A DNA stretch of 57,332 bases, taken from assembly GCA_902603925.1 (NCBI GenBank), contig CACKWQ010000005.1, positions 1 to 57,332 of the forward strand, written 5' to 3'. Position numbers and translations under genes: made by a program. Positions 45,354-55,791 of this stretch are shown one piece after another. The notes beneath the pieces were generated by a model that was given only the letters and a program-made list of their open reading frames with translations, was not told where the DNA came from and did no database searches. Source of the DNA: an uncultured Pelagibacteraceae bacterium. Its GTDB lineage: Bacteria > Pseudomonadota > Alphaproteobacteria > Pelagibacterales > Pelagibacteraceae. The number at the start of each line of letters is the position of its first letter. Position 1 is the first letter of the stretch.

Positions 45354-46381
45354 TGGAGAATACTGATGTCAATATAAAAAATTGGAAATCGTTAATAAAA
45401 CCAGCAAAACTTGATGTGCAGCTAAACGAAGACAAGTCCTACGCAAAAATTATAGCTGAACCTCTTGAAAAGGGTTACGGATTAACTTTAGGCAACTCTT
45501 TAAGAAGAATACTTTTATCGTCCATTAGAGGCACTGCTGTTACCGCAATACAGATTGATGGAGTTTTACATGAGTTTACATCTATTAAAGGAGTAAGAGA
45601 GGATGTTACTGATATAGTTTTAAATGTTAAATCTTTGGCATTAAAAAGTGGTGCAGAAACTCCGAAAAAATTAATTTTAGATGCAAAAGGCCCAGGTGAA
45701 ATCAAGGCCTCTAATATCGCCCAGGTTGCTGATATAGAAATTTTAAATCCAGATTTAGTAATTTGTAATTTAGACGAAAATACAAATTTTCATATGGAAA
45801 TGACTGTTGGAAATGGAAAAGGATATGTTTCAGCAGACATGAATAAACCCGAAGAACCACCTTTGGGTTTAATACCAATTGATTCATTATTTAGCCCAGT
45901 TAAAAAGGTATCTTATTCCATTAGCACTGCTAGGGAGGGAAAAGCTCTAGATTATGATAAATTAACTATGGAAGTTGAAACCAATGGTTCAATTTCTGCT
46001 GAAGATGCAGTCGCTTATTCTGCAAGAATTTTTCAAGATCAACTAGGCATGTTTGTGAACTTTGATGAACCTCAAGAGGTAGTAATTAGAGATAAGCCCA
46101 CAGAACCTGAATTTAATAAAAATTTACTAAGAAAAGTTGATGAACTAGAGCTCTCAGTGAGATCGATGAATTGCTTGAAAAATGACAATATTATTTATAT
46201 TGGCGATTTAGTTCAAAAATCTGAGGGTGAAATGTTAAGAACACCCAACTTTGGAAGAAAATCGTTAAATGAAATCAAGGAGGTTTTAACAGGTATGTCT
46301 CTATATTTAGGTATGGAGATACCCAACTGGCCTCCAGATAATATAGCAGAACTCTCAAAAAAATTAGAGGAAGCAATTTAA
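45353..46381 (+). CDS. rpoA: RNA polymerase alpha subunit
   Basis: The 342-residue protein has the N-terminal assembly domain ([17 protein letters not shown], then [14 protein letters not shown]) and a C-terminal DNA-contacting domain at about residues 258-325. The C-terminal domain ends with the [14 protein letters not shown] segment. It is full length. It shares one base with rplQ. Confidence 0.98.
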   Translation: MENTDVNIKNWKSLIKPAKLDVQLNEDKSYAKIIAEPLEKGYGLTLGNSLRRILLSSIRGTAVTAIQIDGVLHEFTSIKGVREDVTDIVLNVKSLALKSGAETPKKLILDAKGPGEIKASNIAQVADIEILNPDLVICNLDENTNFHMEMTVGNGKGYVSADMNKPEEPPLGLIPIDSLFSPVKKVSYSISTAREGKALDYDKLTMEVETNGSISAEDAVAYSARIFQDQLGMFVNFDEPQEVVIRDKPTEPEFNKNLLRKVDELELSVRSMNCLKNDNIIYIGDLVQKSEGEMLRTPNFGRKSLNEIKEVLTGMSLYLGMEIPNWPPDNIAELSKKLEEAI

Positions 46382-46827
46382 TGAGACACAAGCTAGGCTA
46401 TAAAAAACTTAATAGAACATCCGAGCATAGGAAAGCCTTAATAAAGAATATGTTAAATTCCTTAATCAAATATGAGCAGATTAAAACCACATTACCAAAA
46501 GCAAAAGTATTAAAGCCAGCAGCAGATAAAATAATTACATTAGGTAAAAAGGATAGTTTACAAAATACAAAAAAGTTAATTTCGAAACTTCAAGATAAAA
46601 ATTCAGCTAAAAAGGTTAAGAATACTCTATCGAAAAGATATTCAAATAGAAAAGGTGGTTATACAAGAATAATCAAAGCAGGTTTTAGATACGGTGATAA
46701 TGCCCCTGTTGCTATAATAGAATTTGTGGATAGAGATAAAGAAGCAAAAAAAATTGATATAAAAAAACCCAAAATAACCGAAAAAAATAAAACAGATAAA
46801 GATAACGAAAAAAAAGTTTCGGCGTAA
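46381..46827 (+). CDS. rplQ: 50S ribosomal protein L17
   Basis: L17 lies near the tunnel exit. The 148-residue protein starts [20 protein letters not shown] and has RYSNRKGGYTRIIKAGFRYGDNAP. A Lys-rich tail of about 30 residues extends beyond the E. coli length (127). It ends the ribosomal block; the next start is 14 bases away. Confidence 0.97.
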   Translation: MRHKLGYKKLNRTSEHRKALIKNMLNSLIKYEQIKTTLPKAKVLKPAADKIITLGKKDSLQNTKKLISKLQDKNSAKKVKNTLSKRYSNRKGGYTRIIKAGFRYGDNAPVAIIEFVDRDKEAKKIDIKKPKITEKNKTDKDNEKKVSA

Positions 46828-46841
46828 AATAAAAAATCTAG

Positions 46842-47744
46842 ATGATTAAATCATATAGCGTAAATGCTGACAATGATGGTTTAAGACTTGATAGATGTAT
46901 TAAAAAAAATATACTAAATATTCCACAAGGTTTAATTGAAAAACTACTAAGATTAGGAAGAATTAAAGTTAATAAAAAAAAAATTAAAAGCTCATACAAA
47001 ATAAAAAAAGGTGATTTAATTGAATGCTTTAATTTAAACTACAAAAGTAAAGTTAATAAAAAAAATGACTATAACCCATCCTCTAAACTTGTTAAATATA
47101 ATGAGGAAACTGTAATTAGTGATAACCCAGATTTTATAGTAATAAACAAAAGAAGTGGAATATCTGTTCAAGGAGGGACTAAATCACGAAAAAATCTTAT
47201 AGATATCTTTGCTAATAGTTTATTCTTTGAAAATGATAAACCTTATACAGTTCACAGAATTGACAAAGATACATCAGGAATTTTTATGATTGCTAAAAAT
47301 CGTAAAACTGCTCAATTTTTAACATCCTTATTCAGATTAAGGAAAATTCACAAAACATACTTAGCGATTTGTCATGGTGAATTAGACAAGAGAAAAGGTG
47401 TCTTAAAAAATATTTTAAAAAGATTTGAAAAAAATAAAGAGATCAATGAAGAAGCAATTACCCAATATAAAGTACTTGATAATAATTTAAATTTCAGTCT
47501 ATTGGAACTGTCTCCAATTACAGGTCGTAAACATCAAATCAGAAAACAGTTATTCCAAATAGGTCATCCTATTGTTGGTGATAATAAATATTATTTTATT
47601 AACAAAAGTTTTAAAAATCTAATGCTTCATGCAAGAAGTATAAAATTTAAAAAAAATAATAATAAATATAGTTTTTTTGCAGAATTACCTGAATATTTTA
47701 GTAAATTTTTAAAACAAAAAAAAATTAAGTACCAAATTTTTTAA
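46842..47744 (+). CDS. rluC: Pseudouridine synthase, RluC/RluD family
   Basis: The 300-residue protein has an N-terminal S4 RNA-binding domain (about residues 12-75) and a catalytic domain with HRIDKDTSG, where Asp141 is the nucleophile. It also has GRKHQIRKQL and HARSIKF near the end. RluC modifies three uridines of 23S rRNA; the RluC assignment over RluD rests on the SVQGGTKSRKNL segment and is moderate. Its 3' end overlaps the convergent lipB by 20 bases. Confidence 0.87.
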   Translation: MIKSYSVNADNDGLRLDRCIKKNILNIPQGLIEKLLRLGRIKVNKKKIKSSYKIKKGDLIECFNLNYKSKVNKKNDYNPSSKLVKYNEETVISDNPDFIVINKRSGISVQGGTKSRKNLIDIFANSLFFENDKPYTVHRIDKDTSGIFMIAKNRKTAQFLTSLFRLRKIHKTYLAICHGELDKRKGVLKNILKRFEKNKEINEEAITQYKVLDNNLNFSLLELSPITGRKHQIRKQLFQIGHPIVGDNKYYFINKSFKNLMLHARSIKFKKNNNKYSFFAELPEYFSKFLKQKKIKYQIF

Positions 47745-48348
47745 TAAAATTATTTATCAACCTGTTCTTAAAAGCGTGATGATTTGATTTCTTTGAAAAT
47801 TTCAAATTTTCTATTTTTTTATTTTTAATTCCACATGGTATAATTTTTTCGTAATTTTTTAAATTTGTTTTTAAATTTATTGAAAAACCATGATAAGCAA
47901 TCCATCTTTTTATTTTTATCCCTATGGCTCCAATTTTTCTTGCATTATTTTTTTTTCCAATCCATATTCCAACATTATTTCTGTCACTAAAAGCTTCAAT
48001 ATTAAATTCTTTTAATGTTTCTATAATTATGTTCTCAATTGATGAAATGAAACCCCTAATATCCTTGCTTCTTTTTTTTAAGTTAATAACAAAGTAAAAT
48101 ATTAATTGACCTGGGCCGTGATATGTAATCTTGCCACCCCTGTTAGTTTGAATAACGTTAATCGTTTTATCAATAATTTCATCTTTGTTATAATTTACAC
48201 CTCCTGTGTAAGTTTCTTTGTGTTCTAGTAACCATATAAATTCGTTTTTTTCCAAATTTAATGAGATTCTATCAACTTTTTTTTCCAATAGTTTTATTGC
48301 TTTTGTGTATTCTACTGGTTTTTTTGATATTTTTATCTCAAATGTCAT
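47725..48348 (-). CDS. lipB: Octanoyl-ACP:protein octanoyltransferase
   Basis: LipB transfers octanoyl groups from ACP to lipoyl domains, the first step of lipoate synthesis. The 207-residue product has NRGGKITYHGPGQL at about residues 69-82 and the Lys/Cys pair: Lys138 in ARKIGAIG and Cys172 in IPCGI. It diverges from mgtE with a 60-base gap. The C-terminal 20 bases overlap the rluC-type gene on the other strand. Confidence 0.95.
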   Translation of the reverse strand: MTFEIKISKKPVEYTKAIKLLEKKVDRISLNLEKNEFIWLLEHKETYTGGVNYNKDEIIDKTINVIQTNRGGKITYHGPGQLIFYFVINLKKRSKDIRGFISSIENIIIETLKEFNIEAFSDRNNVGIWIGKKNNARKIGAIGIKIKRWIAYHGFSINLKTNLKNYEKIIPCGIKNKKIENLKFSKKSNHHAFKNRLINNFIKKFGT

Positions 48349-48408
48349 TAAAGAATTGTATTCTGAAAATTATCAATTAAAAGAGCCATATTAAAATATA
48401 GGTTTTTT

Positions 48409-49785
48409 ATGACTTTAGTAACAAAAATAAAAGATAAAAAAGTCAATTTTGAATTTAATAAAGAATATATCAAGGTTGTCACAGATAAAATATCAGCAAA
48501 TGATGCCTCATTTATAAGCAATTCCTTTAAGGAGATGCACCCTGCTGATGCAGCTGATATTATAGAGCATCTTAGTGAGAACGATAGAGAAAATTTAATT
48601 AAATTAAATAATTTTAAAATTGATCCTCAAGTATTTGTTGAATTAAATGAGTCTATTAAATCAGAAATAATCAATTATTTATCAAAAGATGCTGTTGTTT
48701 TTATTTTAAAAAACCTAGAATCTGATGATGCTATAAAAATTATTGAAAATCTAGATGAAAATAACAAGAATGAAATTCTCAGTTCACTTCCTCCTAAAGA
48801 TAGATTTGCTTTATTAGAAAGTTTAAGTTATCCAGAAGATACTGCAGCAAGAATAATGCAGCGTGAATTCACAGCAATCCCTAGTAATTGGTCTGTAGGT
48901 CAAACAATTGATTATTTGAGAGAAAACACAGATTTACCAGAAGAATTTTTAGAGATATTCATAGTTGATAGTGAATTTAAACCAATTGGTTCAGTACCAT
49001 CCTCAAAGGTACTAAGAACATCAAGGGAGGCAAAAATGCAATCTATTATGAATGAGACACAACTACTTATTCCTGTAGATATGGATAGAGAGGAAGTAGC
49101 CAACTTATTTGAAAATTATAATTTAAACTCAGCTTGCGTTGTAGATAAAAACACTAAATTGGTTGGTATGATTACAAGTGATGATGTATTAACAGTTTTA
49201 AAGGAAGAAGCTGAAGAGGATGCATTAAGACTTGCTGGGGTTGGTGATGAAGAAATAACAGATGGTGTTTTTAAGAAAACTAAAAGAAGATTTAATTGGC
49301 TACTCTTAAATTTACTAACAGCGATAATAGCATCAATAGTTATTGGTTTTTTTCAAGAGGATATAGAGAAGGTTGTTGCACTAGCTGTGCTTATGCCGAT
49401 AGTTGCATCAATGGGAGGTAATGCCGGTATGCAGACTTTAGCAGTTACAATAAGAACTATTGCAACAAATCAATTAACAAAAAATAATTTTACGCAAAAT
49501 GTATTAAAGGAATTTTTCATAGGAATTTTAAATGGCGTTATTTTTGCCATTATTAGCGCTGTAGTGGTACAATTTTGGTTTAATGATATTAATCTATCTC
49601 TCATAATTTCCATATCTATGGTTCTCAATATGATAGTTGCTGGATTATTTGGAATATTGGTGCCTATAACCCTCAAAAAATTTAATATAGATCCTGCGAT
49701 TGCATCAAGTGTTTTTGTCACAACTATAACTGACGTAATTGGTTTTTTATCGTTTTTAGGAATAGGTGCTTATTTTTTTTATTGA
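48409..49785 (+). CDS. mgtE: Magnesium transporter MgtE
   Basis: MgtE is a Mg2+-gated Mg2+ channel. The 458-residue protein has an N-terminal acidic helical domain (about residues 30-135, with HPADAADIIEHL), a pair of CBS domains (about 140-265), a plug helix, and a C-terminal region of five membrane spans with the MPIVASMGGNAGMQT selectivity segment. It stands alone; its stop is 3 bases from that of panC. Confidence 0.95.
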   Translation: MTLVTKIKDKKVNFEFNKEYIKVVTDKISANDASFISNSFKEMHPADAADIIEHLSENDRENLIKLNNFKIDPQVFVELNESIKSEIINYLSKDAVVFILKNLESDDAIKIIENLDENNKNEILSSLPPKDRFALLESLSYPEDTAARIMQREFTAIPSNWSVGQTIDYLRENTDLPEEFLEIFIVDSEFKPIGSVPSSKVLRTSREAKMQSIMNETQLLIPVDMDREEVANLFENYNLNSACVVDKNTKLVGMITSDDVLTVLKEEAEEDALRLAGVGDEEITDGVFKKTKRRFNWLLLNLLTAIIASIVIGFFQEDIEKVVALAVLMPIVASMGGNAGMQTLAVTIRTIATNQLTKNNFTQNVLKEFFIGILNGVIFAIISAVVVQFWFNDINLSLIISISMVLNMIVAGLFGILVPITLKKFNIDPAIASSVFVTTITDVIGFLSFLGIGAYFFY

Positions 49786-49788
49786 TGA

Positions 49789-50595
49789 TTAAAAATTATC
49801 AATAAATCTTACACCATCAATATAATAAGCAATAAAAACCTTGAAATTTTTCTTGGAAGTTTTTTTACCCAATTTGTAGTTTCTCACCTCTAAATATTCA
49901 ACTTTAACACCTAAATTTGTAATATTTTTTATTATAGTAGTGTTTCTATGTATGTTTATAATACTTTTTTTTAAAATATATTTATATTTTTTCAGAATAG
50001 CTGCAACTTTGATTAATATTTTCAATTTTTTCGGATTTAAAAGATTATTTCTTGAAGAGTAAGCATAAGTATTTTTATATCTTATCGTTTTGCAACTAAT
50101 TACCTTAGTTTTAAATTTCTTTTCAACTAGTTTTTTTATTAAATATAATTGTTGATAATCTTTTTCACCTAAGAAAATCTTTCCTACTTTAATTTTTAAT
50201 AAAAATTGATTTATAACCGCTAAAACACCCTCAAAATGTCCAGGTCTATACTTTGCACATAAAATTTTATCTTTATGTTCTATATCAATACTTTTAATAC
50301 TGGTTTTTTCAAAAATATCACTAACTCTTGGTATTAATATATAATTTACTTTAAGTTTTTTTAATAATTTAATATCACTTTGTAAATTTCTTGGATATTT
50401 CTTAAAATCTTGTTTTTTATTAAATTGATAAGGATTTACAAAAAGACTTACTAAAGTTTTATTCGACATTTTTAAGGATTTTTTAATTAAAGATATGTGA
50501 CCTTTGTGCAATGATCCCATTGTTGGAACAAAACCAATATTATTGTTTAATTTTATGTATTTATTTAAGCTATTTATGCTTTTAAAAATTATCAT
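49789..50595 (-). CDS. panC: Pantothenate synthetase
   Basis: PanC joins pantoate and beta-alanine with ATP. I choose the start at 50595, giving 268 residues with MIIFKSINSLNKYI and then GFVPTMGSLHKGH (His30 and His33 of the HIGH-type motif). The longer frame to 50637 would overlap the divergent galU start. Other signatures are SLFVNPYQF, the GHFEGVLAV segment and GEKDYQQ. No panB is seen nearby. Confidence 0.94.
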   Translation of the reverse strand: MIIFKSINSLNKYIKLNNNIGFVPTMGSLHKGHISLIKKSLKMSNKTLVSLFVNPYQFNKKQDFKKYPRNLQSDIKLLKKLKVNYILIPRVSDIFEKTSIKSIDIEHKDKILCAKYRPGHFEGVLAVINQFLLKIKVGKIFLGEKDYQQLYLIKKLVEKKFKTKVISCKTIRYKNTYAYSSRNNLLNPKKLKILIKVAAILKKYKYILKKSIINIHRNTTIIKNITNLGVKVEYLEVRNYKLGKKTSKKNFKVFIAYYIDGVRFIDNF

Positions 50596-50625
50596 TTGTG
50601 ATAATTCATACTTTAAACCTAACTG

Positions 50626-51441
50626 ATGATTAGACAAGCAATTATACCCCTCGCAGGACTTGGAACTCGACTTTTGCCTTTAACTAGTGTTTTTGCAAAA
50701 GAATTACTACCAATAAATGGAAAGCCTGGAATTGAGTATATTCTTGATGAATGTATAGATGCAGGAATTAAGGAGGTTATATTTATCATTTCAAAAAAAA
50801 AAGAGATGATTAAAAACTATTTTCATAATGACGCATTTTATAACAAGATTTTGAAAAAAAAAAAAGATAAACGAATTTCAGCAGAATATAATAAAATTCT
50901 GAAATATAAAAAAATTATTAAGTTTGTCTATCAAAATAAACCATTAGGTACTGGTGATGCTGTTTTAAAAACAAAAAAATATATTAAAGATAAATATTTT
51001 TTAATGTTGTTACCTGATGATCTAATCATCAAAAGAAATTGCTCTAAGGATATGATAAAGGTGCATAAAAAAAACAAAGCTTCGGTAATGGCTAGTATGA
51101 AAGTAAAAAAAACAAATGTAAGTAGATGGGGTATTTATTCAATTAAAAAAAAAATTAATAACAGTAATTTTTTAATTTCTGATGTTGTAGAAAAACCAAG
51201 CATAAATGACGCTCCTTCTAATAATGCAGTGATCGGCAGATATATCCTACCAAAAGAAATTTTTGAAAAACTTAAGTTTCAAAAAAAAGGCCGAGGTGGA
51301 GAAATTCACATTACAGATTCAATTAAAACATTAATTAAAGATGGTAAGACTTTTATCGGTCATCAATTTACTGGAAAGTATTTAGATTGTGGCACACACA
51401 GTGGGTACATTAATTCAGGTTTGGAAATATCTAAGTTATGA
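50626..51441 (+). CDS. galU: UTP--glucose-1-phosphate uridylyltransferase
   Basis: GalU makes UDP-glucose from glucose 1-phosphate and UTP. The 271-residue protein has the nucleotide-binding start IPLAGLGTRLLPLT, PINGKPGIEYI, and the PLGTGDAVL and LPDDLI segments, with VEKP in the middle. It overlaps the next gene by 4 bases, forming a two-step route to UDP-glucuronate. Its UDP-glucose could also feed the GpgS at 10.8 kb if that enzyme accepts UDP-glucose. Confidence 0.95.
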   Translation: MIRQAIIPLAGLGTRLLPLTSVFAKELLPINGKPGIEYILDECIDAGIKEVIFIISKKKEMIKNYFHNDAFYNKILKKKKDKRISAEYNKILKYKKIIKFVYQNKPLGTGDAVLKTKKYIKDKYFLMLLPDDLIIKRNCSKDMIKVHKKNKASVMASMKVKKTNVSRWGIYSIKKKINNSNFLISDVVEKPSINDAPSNNAVIGRYILPKEIFEKLKFQKKGRGGEIHITDSIKTLIKDGKTFIGHQFTGKYLDCGTHSGYINSGLEISKL

Positions 51442-52736
51442 AACTATGCATGATAGGCACAGGCTATGTTGGTTTAGTAAGTGGTGTCTGTTTTTCAGAT
51501 TTAGGTAACACCGTGTATTGTGTTGATAAGGATAGAGAAAAGATCGATCTTTTAAATAAAGGTATAATTCCAATATACGAACCTGGCTTAGAGGAAATAC
51601 TAAGAAGAAATTATAAACAAAAAAGATTAATTTTTACAACTGATCTAAAATTTGCTGTACAAAAATCTGATATAGTTTTTATATGTGTTGGTACTCCAAC
51701 AAAAAAAAACTCAAATTCGGCAGATTTAAAATATGTATTTCAAGTCGCAAATGAAATAAAAAAATATATATCTAAGTATAAGATAATCATAACTAAATCT
51801 ACTGTCCCTGTAGCAACAGGTGATAAGATTGAAAAGATTTTACAAAAATTAAAAAAAAAAAAAATTGTAGATGTAGTCTCCAATCCAGAATTTTTGAGAG
51901 AAGGTGAGGCAATTAAAGATTTTGTAAGTCCAGATAGAGTTATAATCGGAACTGCCAGTGATAAAGCAAATAAAATTCTTAAATCTCTTTATCTACCAAT
52001 AGTTAAAAAAACCAGTAGATATCTTCGTACATCGAGAAGAGGAGCTGAACTTATTAAATATGCATCAAATGGTTTTTTAGCAACCAAGATAACCTTTATT
52101 AACGAATTAGCAAATTTGTGTGAAAAAACAGGTGTAGATATTAAAGACATATCTGTAGGAATGGGTTCTGATGAGAGAATTGGTGAGAGATTTTTAAGAG
52201 CTGGCCCTGCTTACGGAGGGTCTTGTTTTCCAAAAGATACAAGAGCTTTACTTGATACTGCAAAACAATTTTCAACAAATCTATCAATTGTTAATAGTGT
52301 GATTAATTCTAATGAAAAAAGAAAGTTATTATTAACCAAACGAGTAAAAAAAATTCTTAAAAATAATTTTAAAAATAAAAAAATTACCTTCTTGGGAGTT
52401 ACCTTTAAACCTAATACTGATGATATGCGTGAGGCATCTAGTCTTTTCATGATACCTTATTTTGCTAAAAGGGGTTCAATTATAAATTATTTTGATCCAA
52501 CAGGCTCAAAAAAAGAATTTTCAAAGATAAAAAGAGTTTTTTATAAAAGCGATATTAAATCTGCTTGTTATAATGCTGATATTGTTATTATTCATACAGA
52601 GTGGAATGAATTTAAATTTTTAAATTTTAAAAACTTAATCAAAAATAAGAATTTTAAAATATTTGATCTGAGAAATATCTACTCACCAAATAAAATGAAA
52701 AAAAACAATATTTCATATCATGCTATAGGAAGATAA
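51438..52736 (+). CDS. UDP-glucose 6-dehydrogenase
   Basis: This enzyme oxidises UDP-glucose twice with NAD to UDP-glucuronate. The 432-residue protein has the Rossmann motif IGTGYVGL at residues 6-13, FICVGTP, TKSTVPVATGD, NPEFLREGEAI and the catalytic Cys263 in GGSCFPKDT. The product would feed surface polysaccharide, but no glycosyltransferases for that are in the window. Its stop is 2 bases from the convergent RidA gene. Confidence 0.95.
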   Translation: MKLCMIGTGYVGLVSGVCFSDLGNTVYCVDKDREKIDLLNKGIIPIYEPGLEEILRRNYKQKRLIFTTDLKFAVQKSDIVFICVGTPTKKNSNSADLKYVFQVANEIKKYISKYKIIITKSTVPVATGDKIEKILQKLKKKKIVDVVSNPEFLREGEAIKDFVSPDRVIIGTASDKANKILKSLYLPIVKKTSRYLRTSRRGAELIKYASNGFLATKITFINELANLCEKTGVDIKDISVGMGSDERIGERFLRAGPAYGGSCFPKDTRALLDTAKQFSTNLSIVNSVINSNEKRKLLLTKRVKKILKNNFKNKKITFLGVTFKPNTDDMREASSLFMIPYFAKRGSIINYFDPTGSKKEFSKIKRVFYKSDIKSACYNADIVIIHTEWNEFKFLNFKNLIKNKNFKIFDLRNIYSPNKMKKNNISYHAIGR

Positions 52737-52738
52737 TT

Positions 52739-53200
52739 TTATTCAATTTCAAAAATAGCATCAACCTCTACAGCCACACCTAAAGGTAAGCTATTTGTAC
52801 TAACAGCTGCTCTAGTATGTAAACCTTTATTTTCAAAAATTTTAAAAATTATATCCGACGCACCATTTATAACTTTTGGTTGATCCACAAAGTCATCAGA
52901 AGAATTTACGTAACCGGTTAATTTTATACACGATTTTATTTTCGATAAATCATTATTACAGGCTTTTTTTGCTTGAGATATTATGCTTAATGCACATCTT
53001 GATGCAGCAAAATAACCTTGTTGTATATCGAGATCTATACCAACTTTCCCTTTTATAAGTGATCCATTCTCATTCATAGATATTTGACCGGAAATAAAAA
53101 GCAATTTATCTGAAAATTTATATGCAATGTATGAACCTACTGGATCTGAGGCTTCCGGGATCATTAGTTTATTTTTTTTTATATTATCTTCAATTGTCAT
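52739..53200 (-). CDS. RidA (YjgF/YER057c/UK114) family protein
   Basis: RidA proteins hydrolyse reactive enamines and imines made by PLP enzymes. The 153-residue protein is of the long subgroup: GSYIAYKFSDKLLFISGQ, GYVNSSDDFVDQPKVINGASD and RAAVSTNSLPLGVAVEVDAIFEI. The canonical active-site Arg in the family's C-terminal motif appears as HTRAAV. It overlaps topA by 4 bases and may be co-translated with it. Confidence 0.88.
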   Translation of the reverse strand: MTIEDNIKKNKLMIPEASDPVGSYIAYKFSDKLLFISGQISMNENGSLIKGKVGIDLDIQQGYFAASRCALSIISQAKKACNNDLSKIKSCIKLTGYVNSSDDFVDQPKVINGASDIIFKIFENKGLHTRAAVSTNSLPLGVAVEVDAIFEIE

Positions 53201-55755
53201 CTTTTTCCTTTCTTTTTGTTTCTATCGTATTCTTTTCTTTTCTCTATTAAAATTAAGGCATCTTCCATTGATAATTCCTCAGGATCTTTTTCCTCAGGAA
53301 TTGTTGCGTTTAGTGATTTATATTTAATATATGGTCCGTATTGACCTTTCATAATTCTTACTGGCTTCTTATCATCTGGATGTTCGCCTAAATTTTTTAT
53401 TAAGGATGAGGACATTCTTCCTGGTTTAGCTTCAGCTATTAATGTAATTGCTCTATTTAAACCAATTGAAAAAATTTCATCAACATTTTCAATTCGTGCA
53501 GATTTATTTTCACATTTTAAGTAAGGACCAAATCTTCCAATATTTAAAGTAATATCTTTATTATTTTCGGGGTTAAGACCTATAACAATTGGTAACGAAC
53601 ATAAAAATTGTGCCTTTGAAAGGTCAATTTCATTAGTATTTAATCCTTTTGGTATTGAAACATTCTTAAAATTACTGTCTTCTTTTTTTAACTTTTTCTT
53701 TTGTATATATTTTTTATCATTTTCAGTATCTAACTTTTCATATTGTAAATAAGGTCCAAACCTACCATTTTTTAAGTAAATATCTTTGCCATTCTCATTT
53801 TTACCAATGAACTTAGGTTCTGCTAAATGCAATTGTTGAGCAGCTTTTGATTTAGATAATGGTCTAGTAAATTTACATTCTGGATAATTTGAACAGCCAA
53901 CAAAAGCACCACCACGAAAACTATTTTTTAGGCTTAATTCTCCAGTGCTACATAGGCTACATTTTCTGTTAATACTACCATCCTTATTAACTTCAAAAAC
54001 TAATGACCCTAAACTTTCATTTAAGAGATCTAATACTTCTCTTGTTCTTTTTTCTTTAACTCCATTCACATTAATAAAAAAATCCTTCCAAAAACTATCT
54101 AAAACACTTATCCAATTCTCTTTTCCGCTTGTAATTTCATCTAATTGATTTTCCAAATTTGCAGTAAAGTCATAATCTACGTATTTTGAGAATAGTTTTT
54201 CTAGAAATGCTGATAATAATTTTCCCCTATCTGAAGGAAAAAATCTTTTGTTAATTATCTCTGCGTAACCTCTATTGTTGATAACTGAAATTATGCTTGC
54301 ATAAGTCGATGGCCTTCCAATACCGAGCTCTTCAAGTTTTTTAACTAAACTTGCTTCTGAATATCTTGGTGGCGGTTGAGTAAAATGCTGTTCATCCTTA
54401 AACTCCTTTATATTAACATTTCCCTTTTTAACATCTGGTAGTATTCTATCGTCATCATTTTTTTCATCAAAATTATAAGCTTTTAAAAAACCTTCAAATT
54501 TAATTATAGATCCACTGCTTCTAAATAAATCTTTATTGTCCTTTGAATTTATTGTTATCGTTGTCCTATCAAATTTTGCTTGTGCCATTTGAGATGATAA
54601 AGCACGTGACCATATTAAATTATAAAGTTTAGACTGATCACTACTTAAATATTTTTTCATTCTCTCTGGTGATTTGTTTACGTCTGTTGGTCTTATTGCT
54701 TCATGTGCTTCTTGGGCATTTTTTGCTTTTTTACCTGCATAGTTATTTGGCACTTCTGGCAAATACTCTTTCCCGTAAGTTTTCTCTATACAATTTCTAA
54801 ATATAGATATTGCATCTTTAGAGATATTTGTACCGTCAGTTCTCATATAAGTAATTAATCCAACTGTATCGCCATCTATATCTATACCTTGGTAAAGTCT
54901 TTGAGCAATTTGCATTGTTCGTGATGCTCCAAAACCCAATTTGCTCGAAGCAGTCTGTTGCAAAGTAGACGTTGTAAATGGCCCTTGAGGATTTCTTGAA
55001 AAAGTTTTTGATGTGATATCAGATATTACAAAATCTTTCTTTTTTAATTTTTCAACCGCTTTATTAACATCATTCTTATTTTTAAAAAAAAATTTATCAA
55101 CTTTTACGTTATTAATTTGAATAGGACTTGAAATTAATTCTAAATTATCAATTGAAGTAAACACCATATTTAAAGTCCAAAATTCTTCTGGAATAAATAT
55201 TTCTATTTCGTGTTCTCTTTCTGTTAGCAGTCTTAGAGCAACAGATTGAACTCTACCTGCTGATTTAGACCCAGGTAATTTTGTCCAAAGTATTGGAGAT
55301 ATATTAAAACCAACTAAATAATCTAAGGCTCTTCTTGCCATGTACGCATCAACTAAATGTTTTTCAATTTGTCTTGGATTTTCGATACCATTTGATACAG
55401 CTTTTTTAGTTATCTCATTAAAAACAACTCTTTCAATTTTTTTGTCTTTTATTAATTTTTTCTCGTTTAGGTACTCTTTCACATGCCAAGCTATGGCTTC
55501 TCCTTCACGGTCAGGATCGGTTGCCAAAATAATTTTTTCTGAATCTTTTGCAGCCTTTGATATTTCATTGAGATATTTTTTAGAAAAACCGTCAATCTCC
55601 CATATCATTTTAAATTTATTTTCGGGATCTACAGATCCATTTTTAGATGGAAGATCTCTAATGTGTCCATAACTAGCTAAAACCTTATAGTTATCTCCTA
55701 AATATTTGTTAATAGTTTTAGCTTTCGCTGGACTTTCAACAATAACTAGGTTCAT
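53197..55755 (-). CDS. topA: DNA topoisomerase I
   Basis: TopA relaxes negative supercoils. The 852-residue protein has the TOPRIM domain (IVESPAKAKTI, DPDREGEAIAWH at about residues 80-91) and the active-site Tyr303 in ITYMRTDGT. It has one zinc ribbon at about 610-640 (CSLC then CSNYPEC) and three further C-terminal Topo-C repeats (RFGPYLQYE, RFGPYLKCEN, QYGPYIKYK). In many alphaproteobacteria dprA lies between plsY and topA; here they are 36 bases apart. Confidence 0.97.
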   Translation of the reverse strand: MNLVIVESPAKAKTINKYLGDNYKVLASYGHIRDLPSKNGSVDPENKFKMIWEIDGFSKKYLNEISKAAKDSEKIILATDPDREGEAIAWHVKEYLNEKKLIKDKKIERVVFNEITKKAVSNGIENPRQIEKHLVDAYMARRALDYLVGFNISPILWTKLPGSKSAGRVQSVALRLLTEREHEIEIFIPEEFWTLNMVFTSIDNLELISSPIQINNVKVDKFFFKNKNDVNKAVEKLKKKDFVISDITSKTFSRNPQGPFTTSTLQQTASSKLGFGASRTMQIAQRLYQGIDIDGDTVGLITYMRTDGTNISKDAISIFRNCIEKTYGKEYLPEVPNNYAGKKAKNAQEAHEAIRPTDVNKSPERMKKYLSSDQSKLYNLIWSRALSSQMAQAKFDRTTITINSKDNKDLFRSSGSIIKFEGFLKAYNFDEKNDDDRILPDVKKGNVNIKEFKDEQHFTQPPPRYSEASLVKKLEELGIGRPSTYASIISVINNRGYAEIINKRFFPSDRGKLLSAFLEKLFSKYVDYDFTANLENQLDEITSGKENWISVLDSFWKDFFINVNGVKEKRTREVLDLLNESLGSLVFEVNKDGSINRKCSLCSTGELSLKNSFRGGAFVGCSNYPECKFTRPLSKSKAAQQLHLAEPKFIGKNENGKDIYLKNGRFGPYLQYEKLDTENDKKYIQKKKLKKEDSNFKNVSIPKGLNTNEIDLSKAQFLCSLPIVIGLNPENNKDITLNIGRFGPYLKCENKSARIENVDEIFSIGLNRAITLIAEAKPGRMSSSLIKNLGEHPDDKKPVRIMKGQYGPYIKYKSLNATIPEEKDPEELSMEDALILIEKRKEYDRNKKKGKR

Positions 55756-55791
55756 AATTTGAAACCTACATAATTGTATTTGATAGTCAAA

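Noticed and set aside
48349..48408. Mg2+ riboswitch upstream of mgtE
   Set aside because: The gap is 60 bases, too short for an M-box, and no matching structure is seen.
50596..50637. Longer start for panC
   Set aside because: It overlaps the divergent galU start by 12 bases and adds residues before the family's usual beginning.
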